Numbered from the stretch's first letter, positions 27,454 through 35,969 are shown. The stretch: DNA of 64,000 bases from Sphaerochaeta globosa str. Buddy (GCF_000190435.1 NC_015152.1:1804458-1868457); one strand, 5' to 3'. Translations and numbers: made by a program. Notes: generated from the letters alone by a model not told the origin.

Positions 27454-28360
27454 ACTCCTGATGGAACACGTTGGAAATCTTTCGGGATATCAGATTCAGC
27501 GTAAAGGTGATCAGAAAGAGCACCAGACCAAGGGCGAAAATGCTGTTGTAGTCAACAGAGTTGTAACTGACATCCCCCCCGCTGATTCGTACGATGTACC
27601 CGGTAATCGTCTCAGCTGCCTTGAAGGGATCGGCAGTCAGTTTCGGACCAGCCCCCGCGGCGAGAGCGACAACCATCGTCTCTCCGATTGCCCTTGAGAG
27701 AGCTAACAGGAAGGTAGCCGAAAGACCACTCAATGCGGCAGGAATTACCACTTGGAAGGTGGTTTCAATCTTTGTCCCTCCCAATGCATAGGAGGCCAGA
27801 CGCAACTCCTTGGGCACCGAGCTGATTGCATCCTCGGCCATGGTGGCAATCAAAGGGAGGACGAGAATGCCGATTACCAAGCCGGCGGAACCAGTGTTGT
27901 AGATTTCCACGCGCTCTTGTCCAAACAGCATTCGTAAGAGTGGCGTCATGAAAGTAAGGGCGAAATACCCATAGACGATGGTCGGAATGCCGGCTAGCAC
28001 TTCCAACGTGGGTTTAAGAATGCCCCGCATGCGGTCACTCGCATATTCTGCAAGGTACACTGCCACAAACAGCCCTACGGGGATGCCCAGCAACATCGCT
28101 ATGATGCTGGTGGTGAAGGTTGCGTTGAGCAAGGGAAGAAAGCCGAACTGGTCGATCATCGGCTGCCAATCCTTACCGGTTAGAAACCCCAGCAGATTGA
28201 CTTTCGGATCGCTGAAGAACAGATAGGACTCACGTAGCAAAATGACTACAATCCCGACAGTAATCAGTAAGGAAAACAGGGCGAATAAAAACATGATTGC
28301 TTCGATGATCCGTTCATGCAATCGATGTTTCTTTCTGAACTGTGTATTTTGGGTCGGCAT
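27446..28360 (-). CDS. pstC: Phosphate ABC transporter permease PstC
   Basis: 304 residues from ATG 28360 (MPTQNTQFRKK). An upstream in-frame start at 28429 would translate through a perfect hairpin, so the later start is preferred, although its Shine-Dalgarno (AGGA, 11 nt) is weak. Six transmembrane helices; the PstC coupling loop reads AISSVPKELRLASYALGGTK, and SRAIGETMVVALAAG matches the conserved end of the domain. Membrane channel for phosphate together with PstA. Confidence 0.94.
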   Translation of the reverse strand: MPTQNTQFRKKHRLHERIIEAIMFLFALFSLLITVGIVVILLRESYLFFSDPKVNLLGFLTGKDWQPMIDQFGFLPLLNATFTTSIIAMLLGIPVGLFVAVYLAEYASDRMRGILKPTLEVLAGIPTIVYGYFALTFMTPLLRMLFGQERVEIYNTGSAGLVIGILVLPLIATMAEDAISSVPKELRLASYALGGTKIETTFQVVIPAALSGLSATFLLALSRAIGETMVVALAAGAGPKLTADPFKAAETITGYIVRISGGDVSYNSVDYNSIFALGLVLFLITFTLNLISRKISNVFHQEYE

Positions 28361-28388
28361 AGATGCAACATCCTTTTCAAGGAAGGCC

Positions 28389-28411
28389 ATAGGCCGCATA
28401 CTGCGGCCTAT
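28389..28411 (-). promoter_or_regulatory. Intercistronic hairpin between pstS and pstC
   Basis: A perfect 10-bp stem (ATAGGCCGCA at 28389-28398 and its complement at 28402-28411) with a 3-nt loop, and no T tract on the minus strand. Such structures after a binding-protein gene usually stabilise its mRNA and lower expression of downstream permease genes. Confidence 0.75.
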
Positions 28412-28432
28412 ACCCTCTTTCAATCTCATTTC

Positions 28433-29434
28433 TTAGTAGGTGCCGTTCATTGCTTTGAGCCAGGTCTGGCGACCTTTCTCAAGTTCCTCGTCATTAGCCG
28501 GGAAGTACCCTACACCGATGACCTCTTCATTGACATAGCTGAGGTAGAAGTCGATGAAGGCTGCAACCTGGCTCTTACTTCTCATGATCTGTGCATCACT
28601 GTAGATGAAAAGCGGCCTTGCCAAGGGATAGGTCCCGTTGTCGACATTCGCCTTGCTTGCTTGTACGGAGTTGATCGAGAGGATGCTAAGGCTGTCTGCA
28701 TTCTCGGCGTAGTAGGCATATCCGAAGAATCCGACGGCGTAGGGAGAACCCTTGATTCCCTGTACCAGAATGTTGTCATCCTCACTGAGTTGCAGGTTCT
28801 GGGCTGAAAGCATCGGCTCGGGATTGTTCTTGAACACTTCTTCACTGAAGTAGTCGAAGGTGCCGCTATCGGTTCCGGGGATGAAGCGCTGGATCGGTTC
28901 ATTGGGCCAAGCGGGATTTACGTCAGACCAATTCTTGGCGGTACTGAACAGTTTGGCCAGCTCTTCCTTGGTAACATTCTTTGCAAAGGTATTCTGGTTG
29001 CTCACCACGACAGCAAGGGCATCGGTGCCGACACGGAACTCGATGGGAGAGCGGCCGATGAGCTTGGCAGCCTCGATTTCCTTGGCCTTGATGGCGCGGC
29101 TCGCATTGGCGATATCGGTTTCACCGGCTACGGTAAAACGCTCAAAGCCTGCACCGCTGCCTATGGAATCGATGGTGATGACACCGCTGTAGCCTTCCTG
29201 CTTGAAACGCTCAGCCATTCGTTCGGACAAGGGATACACGGTGGAACTGCCGGCTGTGATGATATTTCCGCTTACCTTGATCGGGTTGACACCGGGAAGT
29301 CCATTGACTCCCTGTTCTTCAACCCAGGCGAATTGAGTAGTTTCCTGCGGTTTTGCTTCCTTCGATCCTGCACCAAAGACGGGAAGCATCAGAAGAGCCA
29401 AAATGGCGATCATTACGATAGTTGCTTTTTTCAT
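28433..29434 (-). CDS. pstS: Phosphate-binding protein PstS
   Basis: 333 residues from ATG 29434, with GGAGG 5 nt upstream. MKKATIVMIAILALLMLPVFGA is a signal peptide cut before GSKEA; no lipobox cysteine, so it is a soluble periplasmic protein. PstS motifs: ITAGSSTVYPLSERMAE, IDSIGSGAGFERF, DIANASRAI and FIPGTDSGTFDYF (phosphate-binding Ser/Thr/Asp). It is the first gene of the operon and is divergent from the superoxide reductase gene (143 bp between starts). Confidence 0.96.
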   Translation of the reverse strand: MKKATIVMIAILALLMLPVFGAGSKEAKPQETTQFAWVEEQGVNGLPGVNPIKVSGNIITAGSSTVYPLSERMAERFKQEGYSGVITIDSIGSGAGFERFTVAGETDIANASRAIKAKEIEAAKLIGRSPIEFRVGTDALAVVVSNQNTFAKNVTKEELAKLFSTAKNWSDVNPAWPNEPIQRFIPGTDSGTFDYFSEEVFKNNPEPMLSAQNLQLSEDDNILVQGIKGSPYAVGFFGYAYYAENADSLSILSINSVQASKANVDNGTYPLARPLFIYSDAQIMRSKSQVAAFIDFYLSYVNEEVIGVGYFPANDEELEKGRQTWLKAMNGTY

Positions 29435-29577
29435 GGTTTCCTCCATATTGGGAACTGTGATGGCCATAGCGTACGGGCAATATATGAGAAAAGTGTGCAG
29501 AGACCATGAATATTTCATTGAACATTGCAGGGGCCCTACCCCTTTCCTCTTTCGTCCAACCTCAGTACCTTATAGGT

Positions 29578-29955
29578 ATGGCAAAGAAACTTCTTTTTTA
29601 TCGCTGTCCAGTCTGTCACTCGCTTGTGGAGCTCATCGATAACGGAGGTCACTCGCTGACCTGTTGCGGGCAGAGCATGCAACTGCTTACCGCAAAAACC
29701 GAGGACCAAGCCGATGAGTATCATTTGCCCGTGTTGAAGCATCGTTCAGGACTCTTGTATGTGGAGGTAGGCAAAAAGCCCCATCCGCAGAGTGAGGACC
29801 ATCAGATCACCTGCATCGTTCTTGTCACCAAGCAGACGATCAGGCGCAGCGACATCAAGAGCAACAGCCCTGCAACGACGGTATTCACCGATAAAGATCA
29901 TGGAGATGTATATGTCTACTGCAATGTCCACGGACTCTTCAAAGTCTCATTCTAA
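29578..29955 (+). CDS. Two-centre superoxide reductase (desulfoferrodoxin)
   Basis: 125 residues from ATG 29578. The N-terminal desulforedoxin domain has Cys10, Cys13, Cys29 and Cys30 (CPVC and TCCG), giving the rubredoxin-like centre I. The C-terminal domain has the centre II ligands: His49 in EYHLPV, two histidines in KPHPQSEDHQ, and CNVHG. It detoxifies superoxide to peroxide without making oxygen, typical of anaerobes. The family's catalytic Lys48 is replaced by Tyr here. No Shine-Dalgarno is seen; a TACCTT box 6 nt upstream makes a leaderless start possible. Its 3' end overlaps the next gene by 44 bp. Confidence 0.92.
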   Translation: MAKKLLFYRCPVCHSLVELIDNGGHSLTCCGQSMQLLTAKTEDQADEYHLPVLKHRSGLLYVEVGKKPHPQSEDHQITCIVLVTKQTIRRSDIKSNSPATTVFTDKDHGDVYVYCNVHGLFKVSF

Positions 29956-30463
29956 ATCCCTGCTTGTCGTCATCGACATGCAACAGGATTTCATAAGCGG
30001 GAGCCTGGGCTCCAAGGAAGCTGAAAAAGTAGTCAGCAAGGTGGAACAGAAAATCAGTCGGCACGAAGGACTGCTTGCCTATACCTTGGACACCCATCAA
30101 AGCGACTACCTTGCAACCAGTGAAGGCAGGCATCTGGCAGTAGAGCATTGCATCAAGGGAAGCGAAGGCCACTCGTTGGTGCCTTCACTTCAGCGTTTGC
30201 TCAGTACTGCACACTGTTTTGAGAAACCAACGTTTGGTTCCGTTGCACTTGCACAGTGGATTTCCCTGCATCCTGAGATCAGTCAGGTACAGCTGGTTGG
30301 GGTCTGTACCGACATTTGCGTTGTTTCCAATGCGTTGCTTATCAAGGCGTTCTGCCCTGAGCTTCCCATAGTGGTTGATAGTGCTTGTTGTGCAGGAACC
30401 AGTATACAAGCTCATCATGCAGCACTGGAGACGATGAGGTCCTGTCAAATAGAAGTATTTTAG
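29912..30463 (+). CDS. Isochorismatase/nicotinamidase-family cysteine hydrolase
   Basis: 183 residues. ATG 29912 is favoured among several clustered ATGs because GGAG (29902-29905) is 6 nt upstream. Motifs: LLVVIDMQQDF (catalytic Asp), YTLDTHQSDY (metal-binding Asp/His of nicotinamidases), HCIKGSEGH (catalytic Lys) and GVCTDICV (nucleophilic Cys). This pattern fits nicotinamidase (NAD salvage, nicotinamide to nicotinate) better than isochorismatase. Translation starts inside the superoxide reductase gene in another frame, so the two are co-transcribed. Confidence 0.87.
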   Translation: MSTAMSTDSSKSHSKSLLVVIDMQQDFISGSLGSKEAEKVVSKVEQKISRHEGLLAYTLDTHQSDYLATSEGRHLAVEHCIKGSEGHSLVPSLQRLLSTAHCFEKPTFGSVALAQWISLHPEISQVQLVGVCTDICVVSNALLIKAFCPELPIVVDSACCAGTSIQAHHAALETMRSCQIEVF

Positions 30464-30483
30464 GTCGTTTGCCCGTAACCCGA

Positions 30484-30513
30484 TGGACAAACTCACCGCC
30501 TGCCTTGTAGGAT
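30484..30513 (+). promoter_or_regulatory. Possible promoter of the NDK-like gene
   Basis: TGGACA (30484-30489), 18-bp spacer, TAGGAT (30508-30513), 34 bp before ATG 30548. Confidence 0.4.
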
Positions 30514-30547
30514 ACGATATACAGACATCCCTAGAAGGAGGCTGCTC

Positions 30548-31750
30548 ATGGAACAGTCCTTATCGTATGTTCTGGTGACACCCTATACGGTCGCAAAAAG
30601 TAGAACCGGCGGGGTACTATCCAGACTCCTCTCCCGCATTTCATTGGAACTAGTCGGCGTGCAAATGGTTGCAATGGACCAACAGTTCGCCAGTGAATAT
30701 GCAAGTATCATCAAGAATAGAAAGAAAGTCGAAGGTTTCAAGATATCCGATCTGCTCTCTGACTATATCGAACAGAGCATGGGTCCATCCCTTGGCGTGC
30801 GGCATCGCTCACTTTTATTGTTGTTCAAAGGCGAAAATCCCTGTGAACAGCTTTCCCAGGTGGTGGGTTCTTTCCAGAAAGAGACCGGAAGCGTTGAAAC
30901 CGTTATCGGAGAATCGATTCGCGATACCTATGCCGATTTGATTTTCACCGATGAGAGCCAGGAAAAAGTCAGATACTTTGAGCCTGCAGTAATTACTGCC
31001 CAGTCCCAGATAGAAGCTGATGCCACCCTTGCCCTTTTCAAACCCTGGCTTGCAGTTCAGAGCAACATCATCATTAACAGACCCGAAGAATATTATGCCG
31101 ATGTACAGCGGACATTGGTCATCATCAAGCCGGACAACTGGAAGTATGCTTCAAGCAGACCCGGTATGATCATCGACATGTTCAGCCGCAGCGGGCTGAG
31201 AATCGTCGGTATCAAGGTACTCAAGATGTCCGTCAACCAGGCACTACAGTTCTATGGTCCCACCAAGGAAGGGCTGAAGGCCAAACTTGCACCCATCTAC
31301 GGCATGCAGGCACGAGAGTTGCTCGAGCACGAGTTCAATGTGCACCTCGATGTGCAGATGCAGGACATTCTGACCAGCAGCTTCGGCGACAAGTATTCGG
31401 AAGAGCAGTTCGAGCGGATTGTAGAGTTCATGGCAGGACTCAAACCCAGCGAATGCAAGCCTGAGGACTTGGACAAGCCCGGTTTGGTCAAATGCATGGT
31501 CCTCGTCTATGAAGGCAAGGATGCGGTGCAGAAAATCCGCACCATTTTGGGGGCGACCGACCCGAACAAGGCTACAGCAGGTACGATCAGACGAGAGTTT
31601 GGTTCCAATATCCGTGTCAATGCTGCCCACGCCAGCGACTCTGCAGAGAATGCACAGCGTGAGATGGGCGTCCTGAAAGCTGAGGAAAACTTCTGTTATT
31701 CCCTGATTTCGGAGTATTTAGCCTCTAAGGCAGCCGCTTCTCACCTGTAA
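30548..31750 (+). CDS. Large nucleoside-diphosphate-kinase-like protein with two NDK modules
   Basis: 400 residues (AAGGAGG 7 nt before ATG). The C-terminal half (about 188-385) is NDK-like: LVIIKPDNW, SGLRIVGIKVLKMS, KIRTILGATDPNKATAGTIRREFG, and the active-site histidine His361 in NAAHASDS. It carries about 70-80 extra residues between the early helices and the MVLVYEG strand, compared with the usual ~140-residue enzyme. The N-terminal half (1-~165) is a second, degenerate copy (YVLVTPYTVAK, LELVGVQMVAM, ETVIGESIRDTYAD) with no histidine. It probably interconverts NDPs and NTPs, but regulatory or non-standard chemistry is possible. Confidence 0.82.
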   Translation: MEQSLSYVLVTPYTVAKSRTGGVLSRLLSRISLELVGVQMVAMDQQFASEYASIIKNRKKVEGFKISDLLSDYIEQSMGPSLGVRHRSLLLLFKGENPCEQLSQVVGSFQKETGSVETVIGESIRDTYADLIFTDESQEKVRYFEPAVITAQSQIEADATLALFKPWLAVQSNIIINRPEEYYADVQRTLVIIKPDNWKYASSRPGMIIDMFSRSGLRIVGIKVLKMSVNQALQFYGPTKEGLKAKLAPIYGMQARELLEHEFNVHLDVQMQDILTSSFGDKYSEEQFERIVEFMAGLKPSECKPEDLDKPGLVKCMVLVYEGKDAVQKIRTILGATDPNKATAGTIRREFGSNIRVNAAHASDSAENAQREMGVLKAEENFCYSLISEYLASKAAASHL

Positions 31751-32822
31751 GAGACCTGAGATGCGTTGCGTCCTGGGTTACTTCCATGCAACCTAGGTAC
31801 TCACCATCAGTACTACGCACTGCGTAGTACTGGATGTGGATGAATTTCCCTTTCATTACCAGATAAAATTCAGCCGAATCCTCCCTCCCTTCTTTGAAGG
31901 AGTCGAGGATGGCTTGGACGGTATGCACACTCTTGGGAGGGTGGCAGTTTTGTACCAACCGTCCGATGACTTCGGGTGTACGCACAAATATGCGATGCGG
32001 TGGGTCTGAATAGAACTTCAGGCGGTCATCGCTGCCGATGAAGGCGATGTCAAACGGGAGAATCGAGAAAATTCGTTCCAACTCCTCTTGCGACAGGGCC
32101 CCGGTTCTGCTCACAAATTTCTTGAACGGTGATTGCATCGGTCCCACTTCCTGCTGCGTTGAAAGCGCACGGTATGCTACGGGAAGCAGAATATATTGCT
32201 CCCGATAACTCAGAATTCCAACCTGTACATAAAACTGGCCGAAGACCTTCCATAGTGCTCCAAGGTCCTTGCCTCCATAAGCAAGTACTTCCTTCTGGAA
32301 ACCAAGGGCTGTATCCTGAATCGCCCACATCAACTTGACACAACTATGCTCGGTGCTTGCTTTCTCAAAGAGCGGAAAGAGCTCATTCTGCAACCGTGCA
32401 TAGTGCTCTTTGATCAGATGAAAAGAGGCTGTTTTCTCCAGCAGAGGGGAAAGGTCTGCACTCTTTTGCTTTTGCAGCTCTTTTGCCAGGGTTTGCAAAT
32501 CCTCCATATATCGGACAATCCGCCGATTCTCCTCATCGAGGGAGGCAAACAACGAATACTGGGGATAGCGGGGCAGGCTTTGGCTTTCCAAGCCTTTGCC
32601 GACGGAGCGTATGAATCGGGCAACAGCGGCGGTATACACCGTTACATCCCTAGTAGCAGAGAGTATCGACTCAAGAGCGCTGTTTGCTTCGAAGGCAGTA
32701 GCGCTTTCCAACACACCGGCATACCTCAGATAGGTCTCTTTATCGGTCGTACCACTACAAAGGAGGCCTAAATAGTGCTTCAGTTGCTCAATGCGATGAT
32801 CTGGATTGTGTATCAGTTCCAT
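31725..32822 (-). CDS. DUF438/PAS-domain sensor-type protein
   Basis: 365 residues, no membrane segments. The N-terminal ~75 residues are a DUF438-like helical module (HRIEQLKHYLGLLCSG). The middle is a helical bundle with a hemerythrin-like fragment (HLIKEHYARLQNELFPLF). The C-terminal PAS domain (about 250-350) carries GRLVQNCHPPKSVHTVQAIL, the conserved signature of the DUF438-linked PAS group. Proteins of this group are thought to bind a cofactor such as heme or iron and sense redox state; no output domain is present. It overlaps the NDK-like gene tail to tail by 26 bp. Confidence 0.78.
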   Translation of the reverse strand: MELIHNPDHRIEQLKHYLGLLCSGTTDKETYLRYAGVLESATAFEANSALESILSATRDVTVYTAAVARFIRSVGKGLESQSLPRYPQYSLFASLDEENRRIVRYMEDLQTLAKELQKQKSADLSPLLEKTASFHLIKEHYARLQNELFPLFEKASTEHSCVKLMWAIQDTALGFQKEVLAYGGKDLGALWKVFGQFYVQVGILSYREQYILLPVAYRALSTQQEVGPMQSPFKKFVSRTGALSQEELERIFSILPFDIAFIGSDDRLKFYSDPPHRIFVRTPEVIGRLVQNCHPPKSVHTVQAILDSFKEGREDSAEFYLVMKGKFIHIQYYAVRSTDGEYLGCMEVTQDATHLRSLTGEKRLP

Positions 32823-33020
32823 GCGGTCTCTCCTGATTCAAGTGTGTAGCAAGCAAGTCTTTCCTGCAAGGACAAAATCAAAAAATGACAGGAGCTGCCT
32901 CTTTCGGTTTCTCCCTATGCAGAGTATGCTAATATCGTCGATTGCAATTTTTGGGGTGTGGTACAACAAAATCTTGCTACGAACTTGTGCTATGCCCCGC
33001 ATACTCTAGGAGGGGTAACC

Positions 33021-33878
33021 ATGAAAACAGGTATGCTGAAGGGGATGAGCGTTCTTTTGCTCATCGGTCTGCTCATCGGGTGCACATCCGGTTCCTTTGA
33101 AATTGGGCCCGGTGGACCGAGTCTGAATCTTGAATATTCCAAAGAGGCAAAACAAGCCGAAGTAGTGGAGGTTGAACCTGCAGCTGTGGTGGAAGCGGAA
33201 ATTGAGGAAGAGGCTGCGCCTTCCCAGACTGTCAAAGGAAAGCTGCCTTCGCTTGCAGCCTGGGATCAGAATCCCGAAAGTTTTACCAACATCATCGGTG
33301 ATCGGGTTACGCTTCAGCTCCCTGCCAATGGGTTTGAATCCGCAATCTATGGGCTGGGAGTCTATACCACCGACAGTTCCATTGGAACTGCCGCGGTACA
33401 CATGGGCTTGATCACCTTTGCAAAGGGCGGCGAAGTCACCATCGAGATTACCGATGGCCGTACCAGCTATGGCGGCCTTTTACGTAACGGAGTGGTTTCG
33501 GGCTCGTACGAATCATGGCCGTTGAGTTTCATCTTTGTGGATGCACAGGGAAATCCCATTTCCTTGGAATCCACAGGAGGAGTCAACATCGAATGGTCCG
33601 ACACAGTACGGGAGCTCGGTCTTGAAATCGGAGAGAGAATGACCGTCAGCTTGCCGGCGGGAGGATCACTAAGAGACGTTTGGGGCTCAGATCCCTATAC
33701 CGGTGATACGCCCATCGGAAGTGCTGCCGTTCATACGGGCCTGATTACCGTTGCTGCAGGGGGAAAGGTTACCGTGGAGCAGTTGCCCAGGCGTGCGTTC
33801 TTTGCCGGTTCGGAGAAAAACGGCATCTCCAGCTACGAGTTTGATGCTCCGATCGATGCATTCACCTTCGTCCTTTGA
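33021..33878 (+). CDS. Lipoprotein with two LCCL-type domains
   Basis: 285 residues from ATG 33021 (AGGAGGGG 6 nt upstream). The signal peptide ends in lipobox LLIGC, so the protein is lipid-anchored. A Glu/Ala/Val-rich linker (about 40-75) leads to two repeats of about 85 residues. Repeat 1 (IYGLGVYTTDSSIGTAAVH, then RNGVVSGSY) and repeat 2 (VWGSDPYTGDTPIGSAAVH, then EKNGISSYEF) both follow the LCCL pattern W/Y-G-x-x-x-Y-x-x-D-S/T-x-I-x-x-AAxHxGxI...GG...NGI, without its cysteines. LCCL domains are carbohydrate- or lipid-interacting modules best known in eukaryotes. Function unknown; surface or periplasmic. Confidence 0.8.
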   Translation: MKTGMLKGMSVLLLIGLLIGCTSGSFEIGPGGPSLNLEYSKEAKQAEVVEVEPAAVVEAEIEEEAAPSQTVKGKLPSLAAWDQNPESFTNIIGDRVTLQLPANGFESAIYGLGVYTTDSSIGTAAVHMGLITFAKGGEVTIEITDGRTSYGGLLRNGVVSGSYESWPLSFIFVDAQGNPISLESTGGVNIEWSDTVRELGLEIGERMTVSLPAGGSLRDVWGSDPYTGDTPIGSAAVHTGLITVAAGGKVTVEQLPRRAFFAGSEKNGISSYEFDAPIDAFTFVL

Positions 33879-33904
33879 TCGATTACCGAGTCTTAATGCT
33901 TGAG

Positions 33905-33933
33905 GAGGGCTGCAGTGCAGCCCTCTTCTCTTG
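33905..33933 (+). terminator. Rho-independent terminator of the LCCL lipoprotein gene
   Basis: GAGGGCTG (33905-33912) pairs with CAGCCCTC (33918-33925) around a 5-nt loop, then TTCTCTTG. Confidence 0.75.
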
Positions 33934-33978
33934 TCATCAAAGAACGAGTGAGATACAGTCAGAGCCTAGGAGCTGATC

Positions 33979-34728
33979 ATGAAATTACAGAAGAGTGCCT
34001 TACAATTAGGATTGAGATTATTGCCTGTAGGCGTGCTATGCAGTATCTATCTGGCGATGACGAATATCACCGTCATGCGTCAAGGAGGCATGGACGCTCC
34101 TGTCGCACTGCTTGTATTCTCTTCCCTTATCCAGGTAGCCTTCATCTATACCCTCACTCTCTCCTACGTGGGCTACCTGCTTGCACAGAAAACCGACTTG
34201 ATCAAACCATTTGCCTTCGTCAGAAAAGAAACGATATATACCATACTCGTGGGCTTTGGCTGTGCCTTGGTGATGGTCAGTGATTACTTTCTCTTTGCTC
34301 CCTTGATCCCACAAATCAAAGCCGTTTATACCAAGGAATCCTTTACGCTTGTTTCCCTTCTTTTCTCCATGCTCTACGGAGGCATTATCGAAGAGATTAT
34401 GCTTCGTCTTTTTTTCCTCTCGCTTGTGGTATTCATATTTGATCTTATAGGAAGAAAAACCAAGAACGGGAAGCCTCTTCCCCGTTGGTATTACTGGACG
34501 GCAAATACCCTAGCCGCACTTTTGTTTGCACTCGGACACCTTCCTGCGACGCAGATGGCCTTCGGTTCCCTTACTCCCCTTTTGGTCGGTCGGGCTTTCT
34601 TGCTCAATGGAGTGCTGGGTTTTGTGTTTGGGCTTCTGTATATACAAAAAGGCCTGCAGTACGCAATGCTCGCCCATGCCCTCACCCACCTCTTCAACCA
34701 AGCGATTTTGCGCTTCTTCATCCTCTAG
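33979..34728 (+). CDS. CPBP-family intramembrane metalloprotease
   Basis: 249 residues, mostly membrane helices. The CPBP (Abi/Rce1-like) motifs are in place: EExxxR in GGIIEEIMLRLFF, FxxxH in LLFALGHLPA, and HxxxN-type in MLAHALTHLFNQ. Such proteases cleave membrane-bound substrates or prenylated peptides, or protect against self-made peptides. The target is unknown. It is separated from the esterase gene by 3 bp, so they share a transcript. Confidence 0.87.
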   Translation: MKLQKSALQLGLRLLPVGVLCSIYLAMTNITVMRQGGMDAPVALLVFSSLIQVAFIYTLTLSYVGYLLAQKTDLIKPFAFVRKETIYTILVGFGCALVMVSDYFLFAPLIPQIKAVYTKESFTLVSLLFSMLYGGIIEEIMLRLFFLSLVVFIFDLIGRKTKNGKPLPRWYYWTANTLAALLFALGHLPATQMAFGSLTPLLVGRAFLLNGVLGFVFGLLYIQKGLQYAMLAHALTHLFNQAILRFFIL

Positions 34729-34731
34729 CCT

Positions 34732-35679
34732 ATGGATATTCGTGCACTGCTGTTGTTCCTTGGAGTTCTGACGGCCTTTTCCGTCATAGTGAGAATCCGG
34801 GAGAAACGCAGTGCGTCCAGTTTCATGGGTGAACGGTTGCTCTATCTGAGAATTCACCAAAGTTTGGTCCCTTTGTATAAGAGTCTGGATGAGTTGGCAC
34901 TTCTCAATCGGCAAGTATACACCTTGCCCTTGGGCCTGAGCCTGCTTGCCACCATAGAGGAATTCGCCTTTGAGAACATGCAGGTATTCAGCCTTGGGGA
35001 CAAACGATCGCACAACTTGGTGTTTTTCCTTCACGGCGGGGCCTATGTCGAACAACCTTCGTTCGCACACTGGATGTTCCTTGAACGCATCATGCGCCTC
35101 AGCAATTGTCGCATCATCGTTCCCATTTACCCAAAGGCTCCCGACCACCAGGTCACCAAGGTACTGCCGTCCCTTCTGCGGCTCTACAGGATGCAGGAAA
35201 GTGATCATCTCACCCTTATGGGAGATTCTGCAGGTGGTGGACTTGCCCTTGCCCTGGCACAGAGCATGGACGAGAGGCAGAAGAAAGAACTTGATCACAT
35301 CATCCTTCTCTCCCCCTGGCTGGATATTGCCTTAGCCAACCCGGCTACCGACTTTCTCCAAAAGAGCGACCCCATGCTTTCCAAGGAACAGCTGCTCCTC
35401 TATGGAAAAGCTTGGAGCGGGGAGGTCGACCCAAAGGATTGGCGGGTGAGCCCATTGTACGGTTCGCTTGTTGGATTAGCACCGATCACCCTGTTTGTAG
35501 GGACCCATGAACTTTTTCTTGCCGATGCCCGCTCACTGAAGCGAAAGGCAAAACAGGAGTTGGTCATGTTGGAATATCATGAAGCAAAGCGGATGAATCA
35601 TGACTATCCGCTCTTCCCCATTCCTGAAGCACGACGCGCCCAAACCAGAATTGCTCATATTATTGGAGGCCGGATATGA
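34732..35679 (+). CDS. Alpha/beta hydrolase of the hormone-sensitive-lipase-like family
   Basis: 315 residues with an N-terminal hydrophobic helix (about 4-20) that may anchor it in the membrane. Oxyanion-hole motif FFLHGGAYVEQP, nucleophile elbow GDSAGGGLALALA, and the likely His in MNHDYPLF; the catalytic Asp lies near HELFLADA. The HGG plus GDSAGG pair defines the HSL (BD-FAE/esterase type IV) group acting on short acyl or acetyl esters. Substrate unknown. It lies between the CPBP protease and a small lipoprotein, overlapping the latter by 4 bp. Confidence 0.87.
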   Translation: MDIRALLLFLGVLTAFSVIVRIREKRSASSFMGERLLYLRIHQSLVPLYKSLDELALLNRQVYTLPLGLSLLATIEEFAFENMQVFSLGDKRSHNLVFFLHGGAYVEQPSFAHWMFLERIMRLSNCRIIVPIYPKAPDHQVTKVLPSLLRLYRMQESDHLTLMGDSAGGGLALALAQSMDERQKKELDHIILLSPWLDIALANPATDFLQKSDPMLSKEQLLLYGKAWSGEVDPKDWRVSPLYGSLVGLAPITLFVGTHELFLADARSLKRKAKQELVMLEYHEAKRMNHDYPLFPIPEARRAQTRIAHIIGGRI

Positions 35680-35969
35680 AGAAACCAGTACTATTGCTTT
35701 GTGTTTCCCTTATAGTGATTTTGCTTCTCAGCGGCTGCCTTGCACGTGATGCAATGCAGCCGACGTCAAACGTAGCAGGATTCTTCTTGGGTGTATGGCA
35801 TGGTTGGATGGCCCCCATCGCCCTTATCGTACGCCTGTTCAATCCAGCCATACGCATCTATGCAGTACACAATACAGGATGGTGGTATGAGTTTGGCTTC
35901 TATCTGGCAATTGTGGGAGGTTTCGGAACCCTCTCCTTGGTCAGGAAGAAGGGAGACGGTCATCGATAA
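35676..35969 (+). CDS. Small membrane lipoprotein of unknown function
   Basis: 97 residues. Signal peptide with lipobox LLSGC, then a Trp-rich segment GFFLGVWHGWMAP and a hydrophobic stretch near the C-terminus (FGFYLAIVGGFGTL). The pattern FxxGxWHGxxAPxxLI recurs in small predicted membrane proteins of many bacteria, but no function is known to me. The ATGA overlap with the esterase implies co-translation. Its last 29 bp overlap the convergent EAL gene. Confidence 0.7.
   Translation: MKKPVLLLCVSLIVILLLSGCLARDAMQPTSNVAGFFLGVWHGWMAPIALIVRLFNPAIRIYAVHNTGWWYEFGFYLAIVGGFGTLSLVRKKGDGHR

Noticed and set aside
28361-28429. Longer PstC starting at 28429
   Set aside because: It would translate through the pstS-pstC hairpin and adds residues without homology to the membrane-protein start.
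29435-29577. Pho box upstream of pstS
   Set aside because: TTCAT/CTCAT-like pieces are present but not as two 7-bp direct repeats at 11-bp spacing; no confident site.
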